This document shows positions 43,323-51,579 of a stretch of 64,000 bases of DNA, in pieces. Below the pieces are notes generated by a model that saw nothing but the letters and a program-made list of their open reading frames with translations, did no database searches and had not been told where the DNA came from. Each line of letters starts with the position of its first letter. Within the stretch, counting starts at the first letter, position 1. A program made the position numbers and the translations under genes. This DNA comes from Streptomyces sp. XD-27 (lineage in GTDB: Bacteria > Actinomycetota > Actinomycetes > Streptomycetales > Streptomycetaceae): positions 6,758,001-6,822,000 of the forward strand of contig NZ_CP130713.1 of NCBI RefSeq assembly GCF_030553055.1. Direction: 5' to 3'.

Positions 43323-46279
43323 CAACGCCCCCAGGCGGTGTCGGTGGAGTTCCGCGGACGCGAACGCGGATGTGTACGTGTACGTGTCGGGCGGCGGGTG
43401 CGGTGGCCCGCGGCGCCGCCGGACGCGGACGGCTGCCATCCGCGCAGCCGCAGGCTGTTCGCGACCACGATCACCGAACTCGCGGACATCGCGGCGGCGG
43501 CGACCATCGGGTTGAGCCAGCCGACGGCGGCCAGCGGGATGGTCACCAGGTTGTAGCCGAACGCCCAGGCCAGATTGGTGCGTACGGTGCCCAGGGTGCG
43601 GCGGGCCAGCCGCACCGCGTCGGCCACCGCCGCCATGTCCTCGCGCACCAGCGTCACGTCGGCGGCGCCGATGGCCGCGTCCGTACCGCTGCCCATGGCG
43701 ATGCCCAGGTCGGCCCCGGCCAGCGCCGCGGCGTCGTTGACGCCGTCGCCGATGACGGCGACGCGGTGGCCGCGCTCGCGGAGGGCGCGGACCAGCTCCG
43801 CCTTGCCCTCCGGGGTGGTGCGGGCGTGCACCTCGTCGATGCCCAGCTGCTCGGCGACGGCGCGGGCGGCGGCCTCGCTGTCACCGGTCGCGAGCACCGG
43901 CCGCAGCCCGAGCCGCTTGAGGTGGTGCACGGCGCGGTAGCCGCCGGAGCGGAGTGCGTCCCCGAGCACGATCACGGCCTCGGGACGCCCGTCCACCCAC
44001 ACGACGACGGCCGTATGCCCGGCCCGTTCGGCGGCCGCCACGGCGTGGCCCAACTCGTCGGGCAGCGCACCGTCCGCCGGGGTGGCGCCCCGGCGCGGCC
44101 CCTCCCCGTGGCCACCGGTGCCGGCGGCGGCACGCCGCCCATCGCCCGCCGCGCCGTCGGCCGGGCCGCCCGGGACACCGCCCGGGCCGGCACTCGCCGG
44201 TGCGGTGGCGCCCCGGCGCGGCGCCGGTCCACCCGCGCACGTGCGGGTGGCCGCCGCGGCGGCTCGGCCACCCGCGTCCACCCCGGCGGCACCGCCGCCT
44301 GCCCCCGCCTCCGACGGTGATCCGGCGGCGTCCGGCCCTGGAGGTGGGGTGGCGCCCTCCGCCGTTCCGCCGCCGCCCGGGGCGCCGGTGACGCTGTTCT
44401 CCGCACCGGCCCGTCCGCTGGCGGGCGTACCCCGGGTGCCGGACCCGCCGCACGCCTCCGGCCGCGACGGCGCGCCCGGCCCGTCAGTCGCCCCCAGCTC
44501 GGGCAGTGACCCGCATGCCTCTGCCTCCGACGACGATCCGGCCGAGTCCGGTCCGGCCGTGTCCGGCCCGGCGGTGTCCGGCTCGGCCGGGGAACCGCCC
44601 GTGTCCGAGGCGGGCGGTGCCCCGTCCGCGGCCGACTCGGGCCGCGGTCCGCGCGCGTCGGGCCCCGGTGGCGACCCGACCGCGTCCGGGCGTACGACCT
44701 CCACCCGCCGGCCCGCCACCGCGCCGCTGACGCCGAGGCCCGGCGTTGCCGTGAAGTCCGCGACCGTCGGAAGGTCGTCCTCCGGCGCGGTGCTGCGGGC
44801 GTGGGCGGTCACCGCGCGGCCTACCGGGTGCTCCGAGCCCTGCTCGACCGCGCCCGCCAAGCGGAGCGCCGTCTCCGCGCCGACGCCGTCCGGGCGGGCC
44901 GTCACCTCCAGGACGTGCATCGCGCCGTGGGTCAGCGTGCCCGTCTTGTCCAGTACGACGGTGTCGACCCGGCGCAGGCCCTCCAGCGCCTGCGGCCCGC
45001 TGACCAGGATGCCCAGTTGCGCGCCGCGGCCGGTGGCCGCGAGCAGGGCCGTGGGGGTGGCCAGGCCGAGGGCGCACGGGCAGGCCACGACCAGGACCGC
45101 CACCGCCGCCGTGACCGCCGCCTGCGGGTCGGCGCCCGCACCGAGCCAGAATCCGAGCACGGTGACCGCGACCGCCAGCACCGACGGTACGAACACCGCG
45201 GCGACCGCGTCGGCCAGCCGCTGCACCCGGGCCTTGCCCGCCTGCGCGTCCGCCACCAGCCGGGCGATCCGGGCCAGCTGGGTGTCGGCGCCGACCGCCT
45301 CGGCCCGTACCTCCAGCAGGCCACCGGAGTTGACCGCCCCGCCGACGACCGCCGAGCCGGGCCCCACCTCCACCGGTGCGCTCTCGCCGGTGACGAGCGA
45401 CAGGTCCAGGGCCGAGCCGCCGTGCGTGACGACGCCGTCGGTGGCCACGCGTTCCCCGGGGCGTACCACGAACCGGTCGCCGACCCGCAGCCGTTCGACG
45501 GGAACCCGGCGCTCGGTGCCGTCCGCGTCCCGCACGGCCACGTCCTTCACGGCGAGCGAGGCCAGGGCGCGCAGCGCGGACCCCGTACCGCGCCGGGCGC
45601 GCCCCTCCAGCAGCCGCCCCGCCAGCACGAACAGCGTCACGCCGACCGCCGCTTCGAGGTACACGTGCGCGGTGCCGCCCGAGGCGGACGGCAGCAGGGA
45701 AAACGGCATCCGCATGCCCGGCTCCCCGGCCCCGCCGAGGAACAGCGCGTACGTCGACCAGCCGAAGGACGCGACGACACCCAGCGACACCAGCGTGTCC
45801 ATCGTCGCGCCGCCGTGCCGCAGACCCCGCAGCGCCCGGGCGTGGAACGGCCAGGCCCCCCACACCGCGACCGGGGCGGCCAGGACGAAGCACAGCCACT
45901 GCCAGTTGCGGAACTGCAGCGCCGGGACCATGGACAGCACGAGTACGGGGACCGACAGCAGGGCGGTGACCAGCAGCCGCGTCCGCCCGAGGAGATCGGC
46001 GTCCGGCGCGGCCTCGTCGTCCTCGGCTGCCGGCGGCTTCTCCCGCGGCGGGAGCGCGGCGGTGAACCCGGCGGCCTCCACCACGGCCACCAGCTCCTCG
46101 ACACCGACCTCGGCGGGATGGCTGACCCGCGCCCGGCCGGTGGCCAGGTTGACGGTGGCGCTGACCCCTTCGAGCTTGCCCAGCTTCCGCTCCACCCGGC
46201 CCACGCACGCGGCGCAGGTCATCCCGCCCACCACCAGCTCGGTGGTGGTGGCAGGGGCGGGGGCGACGGGCGCGCTCAC
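43322..46279 (-). CDS. copA: Cu(I)-type P1B ATPase with a ~200-residue insertion in the nucleotide-binding domain
   Basis: A 985-residue copper-exporting ATPase. The N-terminal HMA domain has GGMTCAACVGRVE; the actuator has LVTGESAPVEVG; the metal site in the membrane is VACPCALGLATP; phosphorylation site VLDKTGTLTHG; N-domain GSEHPVGRAV; hinge VIGDGVNDAAALAGADLG. Between GRRVEVVRPDAV and DELGHAVAAAERAGHT is a Gly/Ala/Pro/Ser low-complexity insertion at about residues 530-738, explaining the excess over the family's ~750-800 aa. Start GTG 46279 overlaps the upstream small gene (GTGA). The C-terminal 25 residues are Arg/Thr-rich. Confidence 0.93.
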   Translation of the reverse strand: MSAPVAPAPATTTELVVGGMTCAACVGRVERKLGKLEGVSATVNLATGRARVSHPAEVGVEELVAVVEAAGFTAALPPREKPPAAEDDEAAPDADLLGRTRLLVTALLSVPVLVLSMVPALQFRNWQWLCFVLAAPVAVWGAWPFHARALRGLRHGGATMDTLVSLGVVASFGWSTYALFLGGAGEPGMRMPFSLLPSASGGTAHVYLEAAVGVTLFVLAGRLLEGRARRGTGSALRALASLAVKDVAVRDADGTERRVPVERLRVGDRFVVRPGERVATDGVVTHGGSALDLSLVTGESAPVEVGPGSAVVGGAVNSGGLLEVRAEAVGADTQLARIARLVADAQAGKARVQRLADAVAAVFVPSVLAVAVTVLGFWLGAGADPQAAVTAAVAVLVVACPCALGLATPTALLAATGRGAQLGILVSGPQALEGLRRVDTVVLDKTGTLTHGAMHVLEVTARPDGVGAETALRLAGAVEQGSEHPVGRAVTAHARSTAPEDDLPTVADFTATPGLGVSGAVAGRRVEVVRPDAVGSPPGPDARGPRPESAADGAPPASDTGGSPAEPDTAGPDTAGPDSAGSSSEAEACGSLPELGATDGPGAPSRPEACGGSGTRGTPASGRAGAENSVTGAPGGGGTAEGATPPPGPDAAGSPSEAGAGGGAAGVDAGGRAAAAATRTCAGGPAPRRGATAPASAGPGGVPGGPADGAAGDGRRAAAGTGGHGEGPRRGATPADGALPDELGHAVAAAERAGHTAVVVWVDGRPEAVIVLGDALRSGGYRAVHHLKRLGLRPVLATGDSEAAARAVAEQLGIDEVHARTTPEGKAELVRALRERGHRVAVIGDGVNDAAALAGADLGIAMGSGTDAAIGAADVTLVREDMAAVADAVRLARRTLGTVRTNLAWAFGYNLVTIPLAAVGWLNPMVAAAAMSASSVIVVANSLRLRGWQPSASGGAAGHRTRRPTRTRTHPRSRPRNSTDTAWGR
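44065..44690. repeat. Low-complexity, repeat-like DNA within the CopA gene
   Basis: The segment has dense, imperfect short repeats (variants of TCCGGCCCGG, GTGTCCGG and GACGATCCGGC). It encodes the Gly/Ala/Pro/Ser insertion, with PDTAGPDTAGPDSAG as its clearest repeat. Confidence 0.6.
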
Positions 46280-46479
46280 CGGCCCGCCCCCGCCCCCATG
46301 TCGTGCATGTCGTCCATGTGCCCGGAGCCGCCCGAGCCCCCACTGCCGCCCTTCTCGTGCATTCCCGGGGCCACCGGCCCCACGGCCGAGCCCACGGCGT
46401 ACGCGACGCCGAACATCGCGGCGAGCAGCAGGAGGAATCCCGTCAGAACGACGGTCGGACTGTGCTGACGTGAGGTCAT
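46276..46479 (-). CDS. Small membrane protein with Met/His-rich tail, first gene of the copper operon
   Basis: A 67-residue protein from ATG 46479 (GGAGCGGCG upstream). One hydrophobic helix (VVLTGFLLLLAAMFGVAYAV, ~10-29) is followed by a tail GMHEKGGSGGSGGSGHMDDM, HDMGAGAGR, whose Met/His/Asp residues could bind copper at the membrane surface. Its stop overlaps the GTG of the ATPase gene. It may present Cu to the ATPase or to the PCuAC chaperone; the role is inferred from composition and operon position. Confidence 0.8.
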   Translation of the reverse strand: MTSRQHSPTVVLTGFLLLLAAMFGVAYAVGSAVGPVAPGMHEKGGSGGSGGSGHMDDMHDMGAGAGR

Positions 46480-46756
46480 CGCCGCTCCAGAAACGCGGTC
46501 GACCGGGAAGCCGGCCGGGGATGGGGGAGCGGCCATCGTGACACGCCCCAGAGCCCGGACCCGCGCCTTCACTCACCAGATGACACGTGAGGATTCTCCT
46601 CTTCGCGCCCGGGAACCAGCGCCCCCGCGCGGCCGACTTCCTGTGGATGCCGGACCTCCATACGGCACGCCTCACCGTCACCGCGGACGCCCGGGAACTC
46701 ATCCGCACTTCCGTACGACTTCTTCGGGGACCCACGACATCCGAGGAGCCGCAGCC

Positions 46757-48013
46757 GTGTCCCTGCCCGACCCGATCCCGTTGCTCGGCCGCGCGTACAA
46801 GCGCGATCCCTACCCGCTGTACGAGCGGTTGCGCGCCGCCGGGCCCATCCACCGGGTGCGCTTCCCCAGTGGTGTCGCCGCGTGGCTGGTCACCGGCCAC
46901 CGGGCCGCGGTGCAGACACTCGCCGACCCCAGGCTGGGCAAGAGCCACGACCTCGGCAACGATCGCTGGCGCGAACGCGCCTCGATCATGCCCGAGCCGC
47001 AGCACTCCCAGCTCCAGGTGCACCTGCTGCACCAGGACCCGCCCCGGCACACCGCCATGCGCCGCCTGATCCTCGACACCTTCGCGCCGCGCCGCGTCGA
47101 GGCGATGCGCCCTCGCTTCCAGGAGATCGCCGACGAACTGGTCGACGCCATGCCGCCGGTCTCGGGGGCCGGGGACGGCGCCGATCTCGTACGGTGCTTC
47201 GCCGCCCGCTTCCCCTTCCTCGTCCTCGCCGAGGTCATCGGCCTGCCGCCGCGCCTGGCCGCCGCGTTCCGCCGCGAGTGGGGCAAGGTCGTCCAGCCGG
47301 TCGGCCCGAAGGACCCGGGCCGCCCCGCCTACGAGGCGCTGCTGCGCGGCCTGCAGGGCTACATCGCCGAGGTCGTCGCGGAGAAGCGGCAGCGGCCCGC
47401 GGACGATCTGCTGACCCGGCTGGTCACCGCCTGCGAAGGTGGCGAACTGACCGCGGAGGAACGGGACTCCATGGTCTTCCAGCTCCTCGTCGCCGGTCAG
47501 GAACCGGTCACCAACCAGATCACCACTGCCCTCATGGCGCTGTTCCGCCACCCGGAGGCCCTCGACCGGCTCCGCGCGGAACCGGAGATCCTGCCCCGCG
47601 CGGTGGAGGAACTGCTCCGCTACGACGCCGCGTTCGAACTCACCACCTGGCGCTTCCTCGCCGAGGACGCGGACCTGCACGGCACCCGGGTCCCGGCGGG
47701 CGACTCGGTGATCGTCTCGCTGTGCGCCGCCAACCGGGATCCGGAGCGGTTCGCCGACCCCGACGCCCTCGACCTCGACCGGGCTGACGGCTCCCATCTC
47801 GCATTCGGGCACGGCATCCACTTCTGCCCCGGTGCCGCGCTCGCCCGTATCGAACTCCAGGTCGCCCTCGGGACCCTGCTCGCCCGGCTGCCCGGCCTGC
47901 GGCTCGCCGTACCCGACGAGGACATCGAGTGGATCCCCGCCGTCCTCGGCCGCGGCACCCCGCACCTGCCCGTCTCCTACGAACCGCGTGTGTGCCCCCG
48001 TGACCGCGACTGA
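46757..48013 (+). CDS. Cytochrome P450 coupled to the isocyanide synthase
   Basis: A 418-residue soluble P450 from GTG 46757 (GAGGAGC upstream). Motifs: K-helix EELLRYDAAFELTTWR (ExxR), haem loop FGHGIHFCPGAALARIEL with ligand Cys near 357. The I-helix reads LLVAGQEPVTNQI: the usual acid-Thr pair (AGxET/DT) is replaced by Glu-Pro-Val, a change seen in P450s with altered O2 activation or coupling chemistry. It overlaps or abuts the downstream DIT1/PvcA gene, so the pair forms an operon. By analogy with yeast Dit1/Dit2 and fungal xanthocillin enzymes, it may oxidatively dimerise or modify a tyrosine-derived isocyanide or formamide. Confidence 0.92.
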   Translation: MSLPDPIPLLGRAYKRDPYPLYERLRAAGPIHRVRFPSGVAAWLVTGHRAAVQTLADPRLGKSHDLGNDRWRERASIMPEPQHSQLQVHLLHQDPPRHTAMRRLILDTFAPRRVEAMRPRFQEIADELVDAMPPVSGAGDGADLVRCFAARFPFLVLAEVIGLPPRLAAAFRREWGKVVQPVGPKDPGRPAYEALLRGLQGYIAEVVAEKRQRPADDLLTRLVTACEGGELTAEERDSMVFQLLVAGQEPVTNQITTALMALFRHPEALDRLRAEPEILPRAVEELLRYDAAFELTTWRFLAEDADLHGTRVPAGDSVIVSLCAANRDPERFADPDALDLDRADGSHLAFGHGIHFCPGAALARIELQVALGTLLARLPGLRLAVPDEDIEWIPAVLGRGTPHLPVSYEPRVCPRDRD

Positions 48014-49037
48014 CACCACCATGACCGCGCCCAAGACGGCTGCGACCCAGACCGCCGCGCCGGAGACCGCGCAGGAAACCGCCGCGCCGGAAAACGCCGT
48101 GACCGACACCGTCAGCACCAGCGCCCGCATCCTGGCGCTCCTACTTCCGCACCGAAGAGCAGCTGAGCCTGACGCCGCCGGGGGCGCCGCCGACCCGACA
48201 CACCCCGGCTACGCCGAACAGCTCCGCCAGATCGGGCAGTTCGTCCGCGCCGGAGAGCCGGTCGTCTTCACCCTCCCCGGCTTCCCCTGCAAGTCGCCCA
48301 ACCCCGCCAAGGTGCTCGGCCACCTCCCCGACGAGGGCGAGCGGCTGTCGCTCGCCTTCCTGGACCGGCTGTGCGCGCGGGTCGGCGAGGTCCACGCGCC
48401 CGGCGCGCGCATGCTCATCTGCTCCGACGGCCATGTCTTCGGCGACCTGATCCGCGTCCCCGACGCGCACATCGACGCGTACGCCGACGAACTGCGCGCC
48501 ATGATCAGCGACGCCGGGCTGACCCGGCTGTCCACCTTCGACCTGCGCGAGGTGTACGGCGACCTTCCGTACGACACCAAGCGGGCCCTGGTGGACGAGG
48601 CGTACGCACCCTCCGCCGAACGCCTGCGCGCCGAGGTCCGCACCGACGCGGACACGCTCCGCCTCTACCGGGGCATCACCCGCTTCCTGGTGGAGGACAC
48701 GACTGACTTCGCCGGCACCCGGTCCGCCCTCCAGCGTGAGTGCCGGACCCGCGCCTACGGCGTGATCGCACGCAGCCGCGCGTGGGGCGATCTGATCGCC
48801 GACCACCATCCGCGCTCGGTCCGGCTGTCGATCCACCCGCAGCGGTACGGATCGGCCAAGTTCGGCATACGGCTGCTGGATTCCGACGACATCTGGGCAA
48901 CGCCCTGGCACACGACGGTGCTGTGCGGCGCCGACGGCCGCCGACGGCTGATGCGCCGCGCCGACGCGGAGCGGCTGGGCCGGCTTGTACTGCACGACGG
49001 CCGCCCCAGCCACTTCGAGGCCGCCCGGCCGGAGTGA
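48000..49037 (+). CDS. DIT1/PvcA family isocyanide synthase
   Basis: A ~345-residue member of the DIT1_PvcA family, whose bacterial members convert an amino acid (Tyr or Trp) to an isocyanide using ribulose-5-phosphate. Hallmark block: VFTLPGFPCKSPNPAKVLGH and GERLSLAFLDRLC; also ICSDGHVFGDLIRVPD and the C-terminal HPQRYGSAKFGIRLL plus PWHTTVL. A Thr/Ala-rich N-terminus (~40 residues) looks disordered. The start is uncertain: GTG 48000 overlaps the P450 stop by 14 bp, ATG 48021 follows it. No PvcB-like Fe/2-oxoglutarate oxygenase is nearby, so the product may keep a saturated side chain or be processed by the P450 alone. Confidence 0.9.
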   Translation: MTATDTTMTAPKTAATQTAAPETAQETAAPENAVTDTVSTSARILALLLPHRRAAEPDAAGGAADPTHPGYAEQLRQIGQFVRAGEPVVFTLPGFPCKSPNPAKVLGHLPDEGERLSLAFLDRLCARVGEVHAPGARMLICSDGHVFGDLIRVPDAHIDAYADELRAMISDAGLTRLSTFDLREVYGDLPYDTKRALVDEAYAPSAERLRAEVRTDADTLRLYRGITRFLVEDTTDFAGTRSALQRECRTRAYGVIARSRAWGDLIADHHPRSVRLSIHPQRYGSAKFGIRLLDSDDIWATPWHTTVLCGADGRRRLMRRADAERLGRLVLHDGRPSHFEAARPE

Positions 49038-49047
49038 TCCCGCAGCG

Positions 49048-49926
49048 TCACGTGTACGCATAGGTCATCCCGATGCCCAGGGTGCTGCTCGCGGGCAGCA
49101 GGCCGGTGCCGACGATGTCCATGACGGTCGGAACGAGCAACTCCGCCAACCGTCCGGCCGAGGGGGTCCCGAGCGCACGCCAGGGCTCTGAGGCCAGTTG
49201 GTCGGTGAGCCGCTCGACGGAGGTCCGGCCCTCGACGCCACGTGGCGTCGCCGTGCCGTCGGCGGACACCCAGCCCCGCTCCGCCAGCCGATCCCGCGCC
49301 GCGTCCCACTCCGCGCTGCTCCACTGCCTGCTGGCGAACACCTCTGCCGGGGCGGCTCCGGCGGCGGCGTGCGAGACAAGCGCCTCGGCGCCGTCGAGCT
49401 CATGGGTCAGCAGGGCGGCGACATGGCCGTCACCCCGGTGCTCCCGCAGGATGGTGGCGGCCTGCCAGAGCACCAGGTGCGGCTCGTCGGGCCAGGGCAG
49501 CGCGGCGTTCGCGGCGGCCAGCGGACGCCCGACCGTACCCACCGCCTCCGCCGCGCGGCGGGCGAGCACCGCGGCCTCGGCCAGCTCGGGGGAGTCCGCG
49601 CGGTCGCCGAGTATCGCCCGCAGTGCCCGGTCCATCGCCCGGGTACGGGCCCGAACGACCTGGTCGGGGTCGGCGACTCGCCAGGCGTCCGGGACGTACC
49701 GCGCGACCATGCCGGGGCTGAAGCTGTAGAAGGCGGCGGTCACCAGCGCGGGGCCCGCCGGCCCCAGTGGAGCGCCGCGCCAGGCGAAGTAGCTGGGCCA
49801 GCGCTCGTCCGTGCCGTATCCCAGGGCGGCGGCCTCCTCGAAGACCTCAGGGGCGTAGTAGAGCGTGGCGTGCACCGGCTCCAGCAGCTGCCACAGCTGC
49901 CGGGTGAGAGCGAGCTCAGTGGTCAT
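49048..49926 (-). CDS. SCO6745 family protein
   Basis: A 292-residue protein of the actinobacterial SCO6745 family. It begins LTRQLWQLLEPVHATLYYAPEVFEEAAALGYG, the family signature, followed by YFAWRGAPLGPAGPALVTAAFYSFSP. The C-terminal half has a winged-helix-like part (WDAARDRLAERGWVSADGTATPRGVEGR). Its biochemical role is unknown; it is often paired with a regulator. It is divergent from a TetR regulator, with two operator-like repeats between. The 3' end converges on the isocyanide synthase gene (10-bp gap). Confidence 0.88.
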   Translation of the reverse strand: MTTELALTRQLWQLLEPVHATLYYAPEVFEEAAALGYGTDERWPSYFAWRGAPLGPAGPALVTAAFYSFSPGMVARYVPDAWRVADPDQVVRARTRAMDRALRAILGDRADSPELAEAAVLARRAAEAVGTVGRPLAAANAALPWPDEPHLVLWQAATILREHRGDGHVAALLTHELDGAEALVSHAAAGAAPAEVFASRQWSSAEWDAARDRLAERGWVSADGTATPRGVEGRTSVERLTDQLASEPWRALGTPSAGRLAELLVPTVMDIVGTGLLPASSTLGIGMTYAYT

Positions 49927-49955
49927 GGCGGCGCCTCCTGCGAGGAATCTCTCGA

Positions 49956-49976
49956 AATCTTGTCACTGACTAGATT
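49956..49976. promoter_or_regulatory. TetR operator candidate 1
   Basis: AATCTTGTCA-C-TGACTAGATT is a 21-bp palindrome with one mismatch between arms. It lies 31 bp upstream of the SCO6745-family start codon. A second, weaker copy follows 15 bp later. Confidence 0.65.
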
Positions 49977-49989
49977 CCTCGCCCACGGT

Positions 49990-50010
49990 GAACTTGTCAA
50001 TGCCTAGATT
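49990..50010. promoter_or_regulatory. TetR operator candidate 2
   Basis: ACTTGTCA-A-TGCCTAGATT is a second, degenerate copy of the palindrome at 49956-49976, in the same orientation (shared CTTGTCAxTGxCTAGATT). It ends 17 bp before the TetR ATG, where it could block the regulator's own promoter. Confidence 0.5.
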
Positions 50011-50027
50011 GGCGCTACGGTTGAGTC

Positions 50028-50618
50028 ATGGCTCCTCCCGCACCGGCACGACGTCCGTACCACCACGGCGATCTGCGCCGTGCCATCCTCACCGCCGCGC
50101 TCGACGTGGTCGCGGCCGACGGCCCCGGCGCGATCAGCCTGCGCGACCTCGCCCGCCGGGCCGGCGTCTCCCACGCCGCGCCCGCCCACCACTTCAAGGA
50201 CCGGGCCGGTCTCCTCACCGCCATCGCCGCCGAGGGTTACAGCCTCCTCGCCGACGCCCTGGCCGAGGTCCCCGCCGGGACGCCCGACAGCCTGCGCGAA
50301 CTCGGCGTCCAGTACGTACGCTTCGCGCTCGCCCACCCCGCCCACTTCGAGGTCATGCACCGCCCGGAGCTTCTGCACCGGGACGACCTCGAGTTCGTCG
50401 CCGCCCGCTCCCTCGCCTGGCACCGTTTGCGGCGCGGGGTGGAGTCCCGCGCCGCCGCGGGCCGAGGGCCCGACCTGGAGCAGGCCGTCCTCGCCGCCTG
50501 GTCTCTGGCCCACGGCTACGCGACGCTGCGGCTGAGCGGCAACATCCCCGGGGAGGGCGACCCCGCCGAGGCGTTCCGCGCCCTGGCGCGGCTGACGTTC
50601 GGGGAGCCGGGAGACTAG
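50028..50618 (+). CDS. TetR/AcrR family transcriptional regulator
   Basis: A 196-residue regulator. HTH: RRPYHHGDLRRAILTAALDVVAADG with GAISLRDLARRAGVSHAAPAHHFKDRAGLL. The C-terminal ligand-binding half has the YVRFALAHPAHFEVMHRPELLHRDD block common to a Streptomyces TetR group (TetR_C_33-like). It is divergent from the SCO6745-family gene with two operator candidates between, so autoregulation and control of that gene are likely. It overlaps the convergent ABC ATPase gene by 4 bp. Confidence 0.92.
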   Translation: MAPPAPARRPYHHGDLRRAILTAALDVVAADGPGAISLRDLARRAGVSHAAPAHHFKDRAGLLTAIAAEGYSLLADALAEVPAGTPDSLRELGVQYVRFALAHPAHFEVMHRPELLHRDDLEFVAARSLAWHRLRRGVESRAAAGRGPDLEQAVLAAWSLAHGYATLRLSGNIPGEGDPAEAFRALARLTFGEPGD

Positions 50619-51400
50619 CCGGGCCCGGCCGGTGCCCGGTGGTCGAAGGCGATCAGCGGGTCGCCGGTCAGCGGATGGTCCACCACCGCCGCCCGCACGC
50701 CGAACACCTCGGCCAGCAACTCCGGGGTGAGCACCTCGCGCGGCGTGCCGGAGGCCACCAGCGCGCCGTCGTGCAGGACGTGCAGGCGGTCGCACACCGA
50801 TGCCGCCGCGTTCAGGTCGTGCAGCGCCAGCAGGGTCGTACGGCGCTGCCGGCGCAGCAGGGCGAGGAGCTCCACCTGGTGCAGGACGTCGAGGTGGTTG
50901 GTCGGTTCGTCCAGCACCAGGACGTCCGGGGCCTGGGCGAGCGCGCGGGCCAGCAGCACGCGCTGCCGCTCGCCGCCGGACAGCGCCGAGAACCGCCGCC
51001 GCTGCTGCCCGCCGTCCATGCCGACCTGGGCCAGCGCCCGCCCGATCGCCTCCCGGTCGCCGTCGTCGTCCCCGGCGAACGCCCGCTTGTAGGGCGTACG
51101 GCCCATCGCGACGATCTCCCGTACCGTCAGCTCGAAGTCGCTGCCGCGCTCCTGAGGGAGGGCGGCGACCCGGCGGGCGGACTCCACCGCGGACAACTCC
51201 CGCAGGTCCGCCCCGCCGACCAGCACCCGCCCTGCGCGCGGGGCGAGATGGCGGTAGACGGTCCGCAGGACGGTGGACTTGCCGCTGCCGTTGGGGCCGA
51301 CGAGCGCCGCGATCTCGCCCTCCTCCGCGATCAGGCCCACCCCGCTGACCACGGTCCGGCCGGACAGCGCCACCGACAGGTCCTCGATGTCGATCCTCAT
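50615..51400 (-). CDS. ABC transporter ATP-binding protein (FecE/FepC type)
   Basis: A 261-residue ABC ATPase of iron-siderophore or cobalamin importers. Walker A GPNGSGKSTVLRT, signature ALSGGERQRVLLARALAQ, Walker B VLVLDEPTNHLD, H-loop LLALHDLNAAAS. It drives uptake with the permease upstream. Unlike its neighbours it is separated from the permease gene by a 24-bp minisatellite (~160 bp), so coupling may vary with repeat number. The ATG 51400 lies a few bases after GGAGGGTTC. Confidence 0.92.
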   Translation of the reverse strand: MRIDIEDLSVALSGRTVVSGVGLIAEEGEIAALVGPNGSGKSTVLRTVYRHLAPRAGRVLVGGADLRELSAVESARRVAALPQERGSDFELTVREIVAMGRTPYKRAFAGDDDGDREAIGRALAQVGMDGGQQRRRFSALSGGERQRVLLARALAQAPDVLVLDEPTNHLDVLHQVELLALLRRQRRTTLLALHDLNAAASVCDRLHVLHDGALVASGTPREVLTPELLAEVFGVRAAVVDHPLTGDPLIAFDHRAPAGPG

Positions 51401-51411
51401 GAACCCTCCAG

Positions 51412-51579
51412 GTCCTGCACGGCCGTTCCCGTCGCGTCCTGCGCGGTCGCTCCCGTCAGGTCCTGCACGGCCGTTCCCGTCCCGTCCTGCGCGGTCGCCC
51501 CCGTCAGGTCCTGCGCGCCCGCTCCAGTCGCGTCCTGCACGGCCGTTCCCGTCAGGTTCCTCACGGTCGCTCCAGTCGC
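51412..51579. repeat. 24-bp minisatellite, seven units
   Basis: Seven head-to-tail 24-bp units of the form GTCCTGCRCGGYCGYTCCCG-TCVB fill 51412-51579. Units 1, 3 and 6 share one variant; units 2 and 4 another; units 5 and 7 are more diverged. The array fills the gap between the ABC permease and ATPase genes and its last unit carries the permease stop codon (51561-51563). Confidence 0.9.

Noticed and set aside
48000..50000. A PvcB/IsnB-type oxygenase to accompany the isocyanide synthase
   Set aside because: The neighbours are an SCO6745-family protein and a TetR regulator; no HxD...H 2-oxoglutarate oxygenase is encoded.
51412..51579. The 24-bp repeat array as a CRISPR
   Set aside because: Units are directly adjacent with no spacers and show point differences, so it is a minisatellite.
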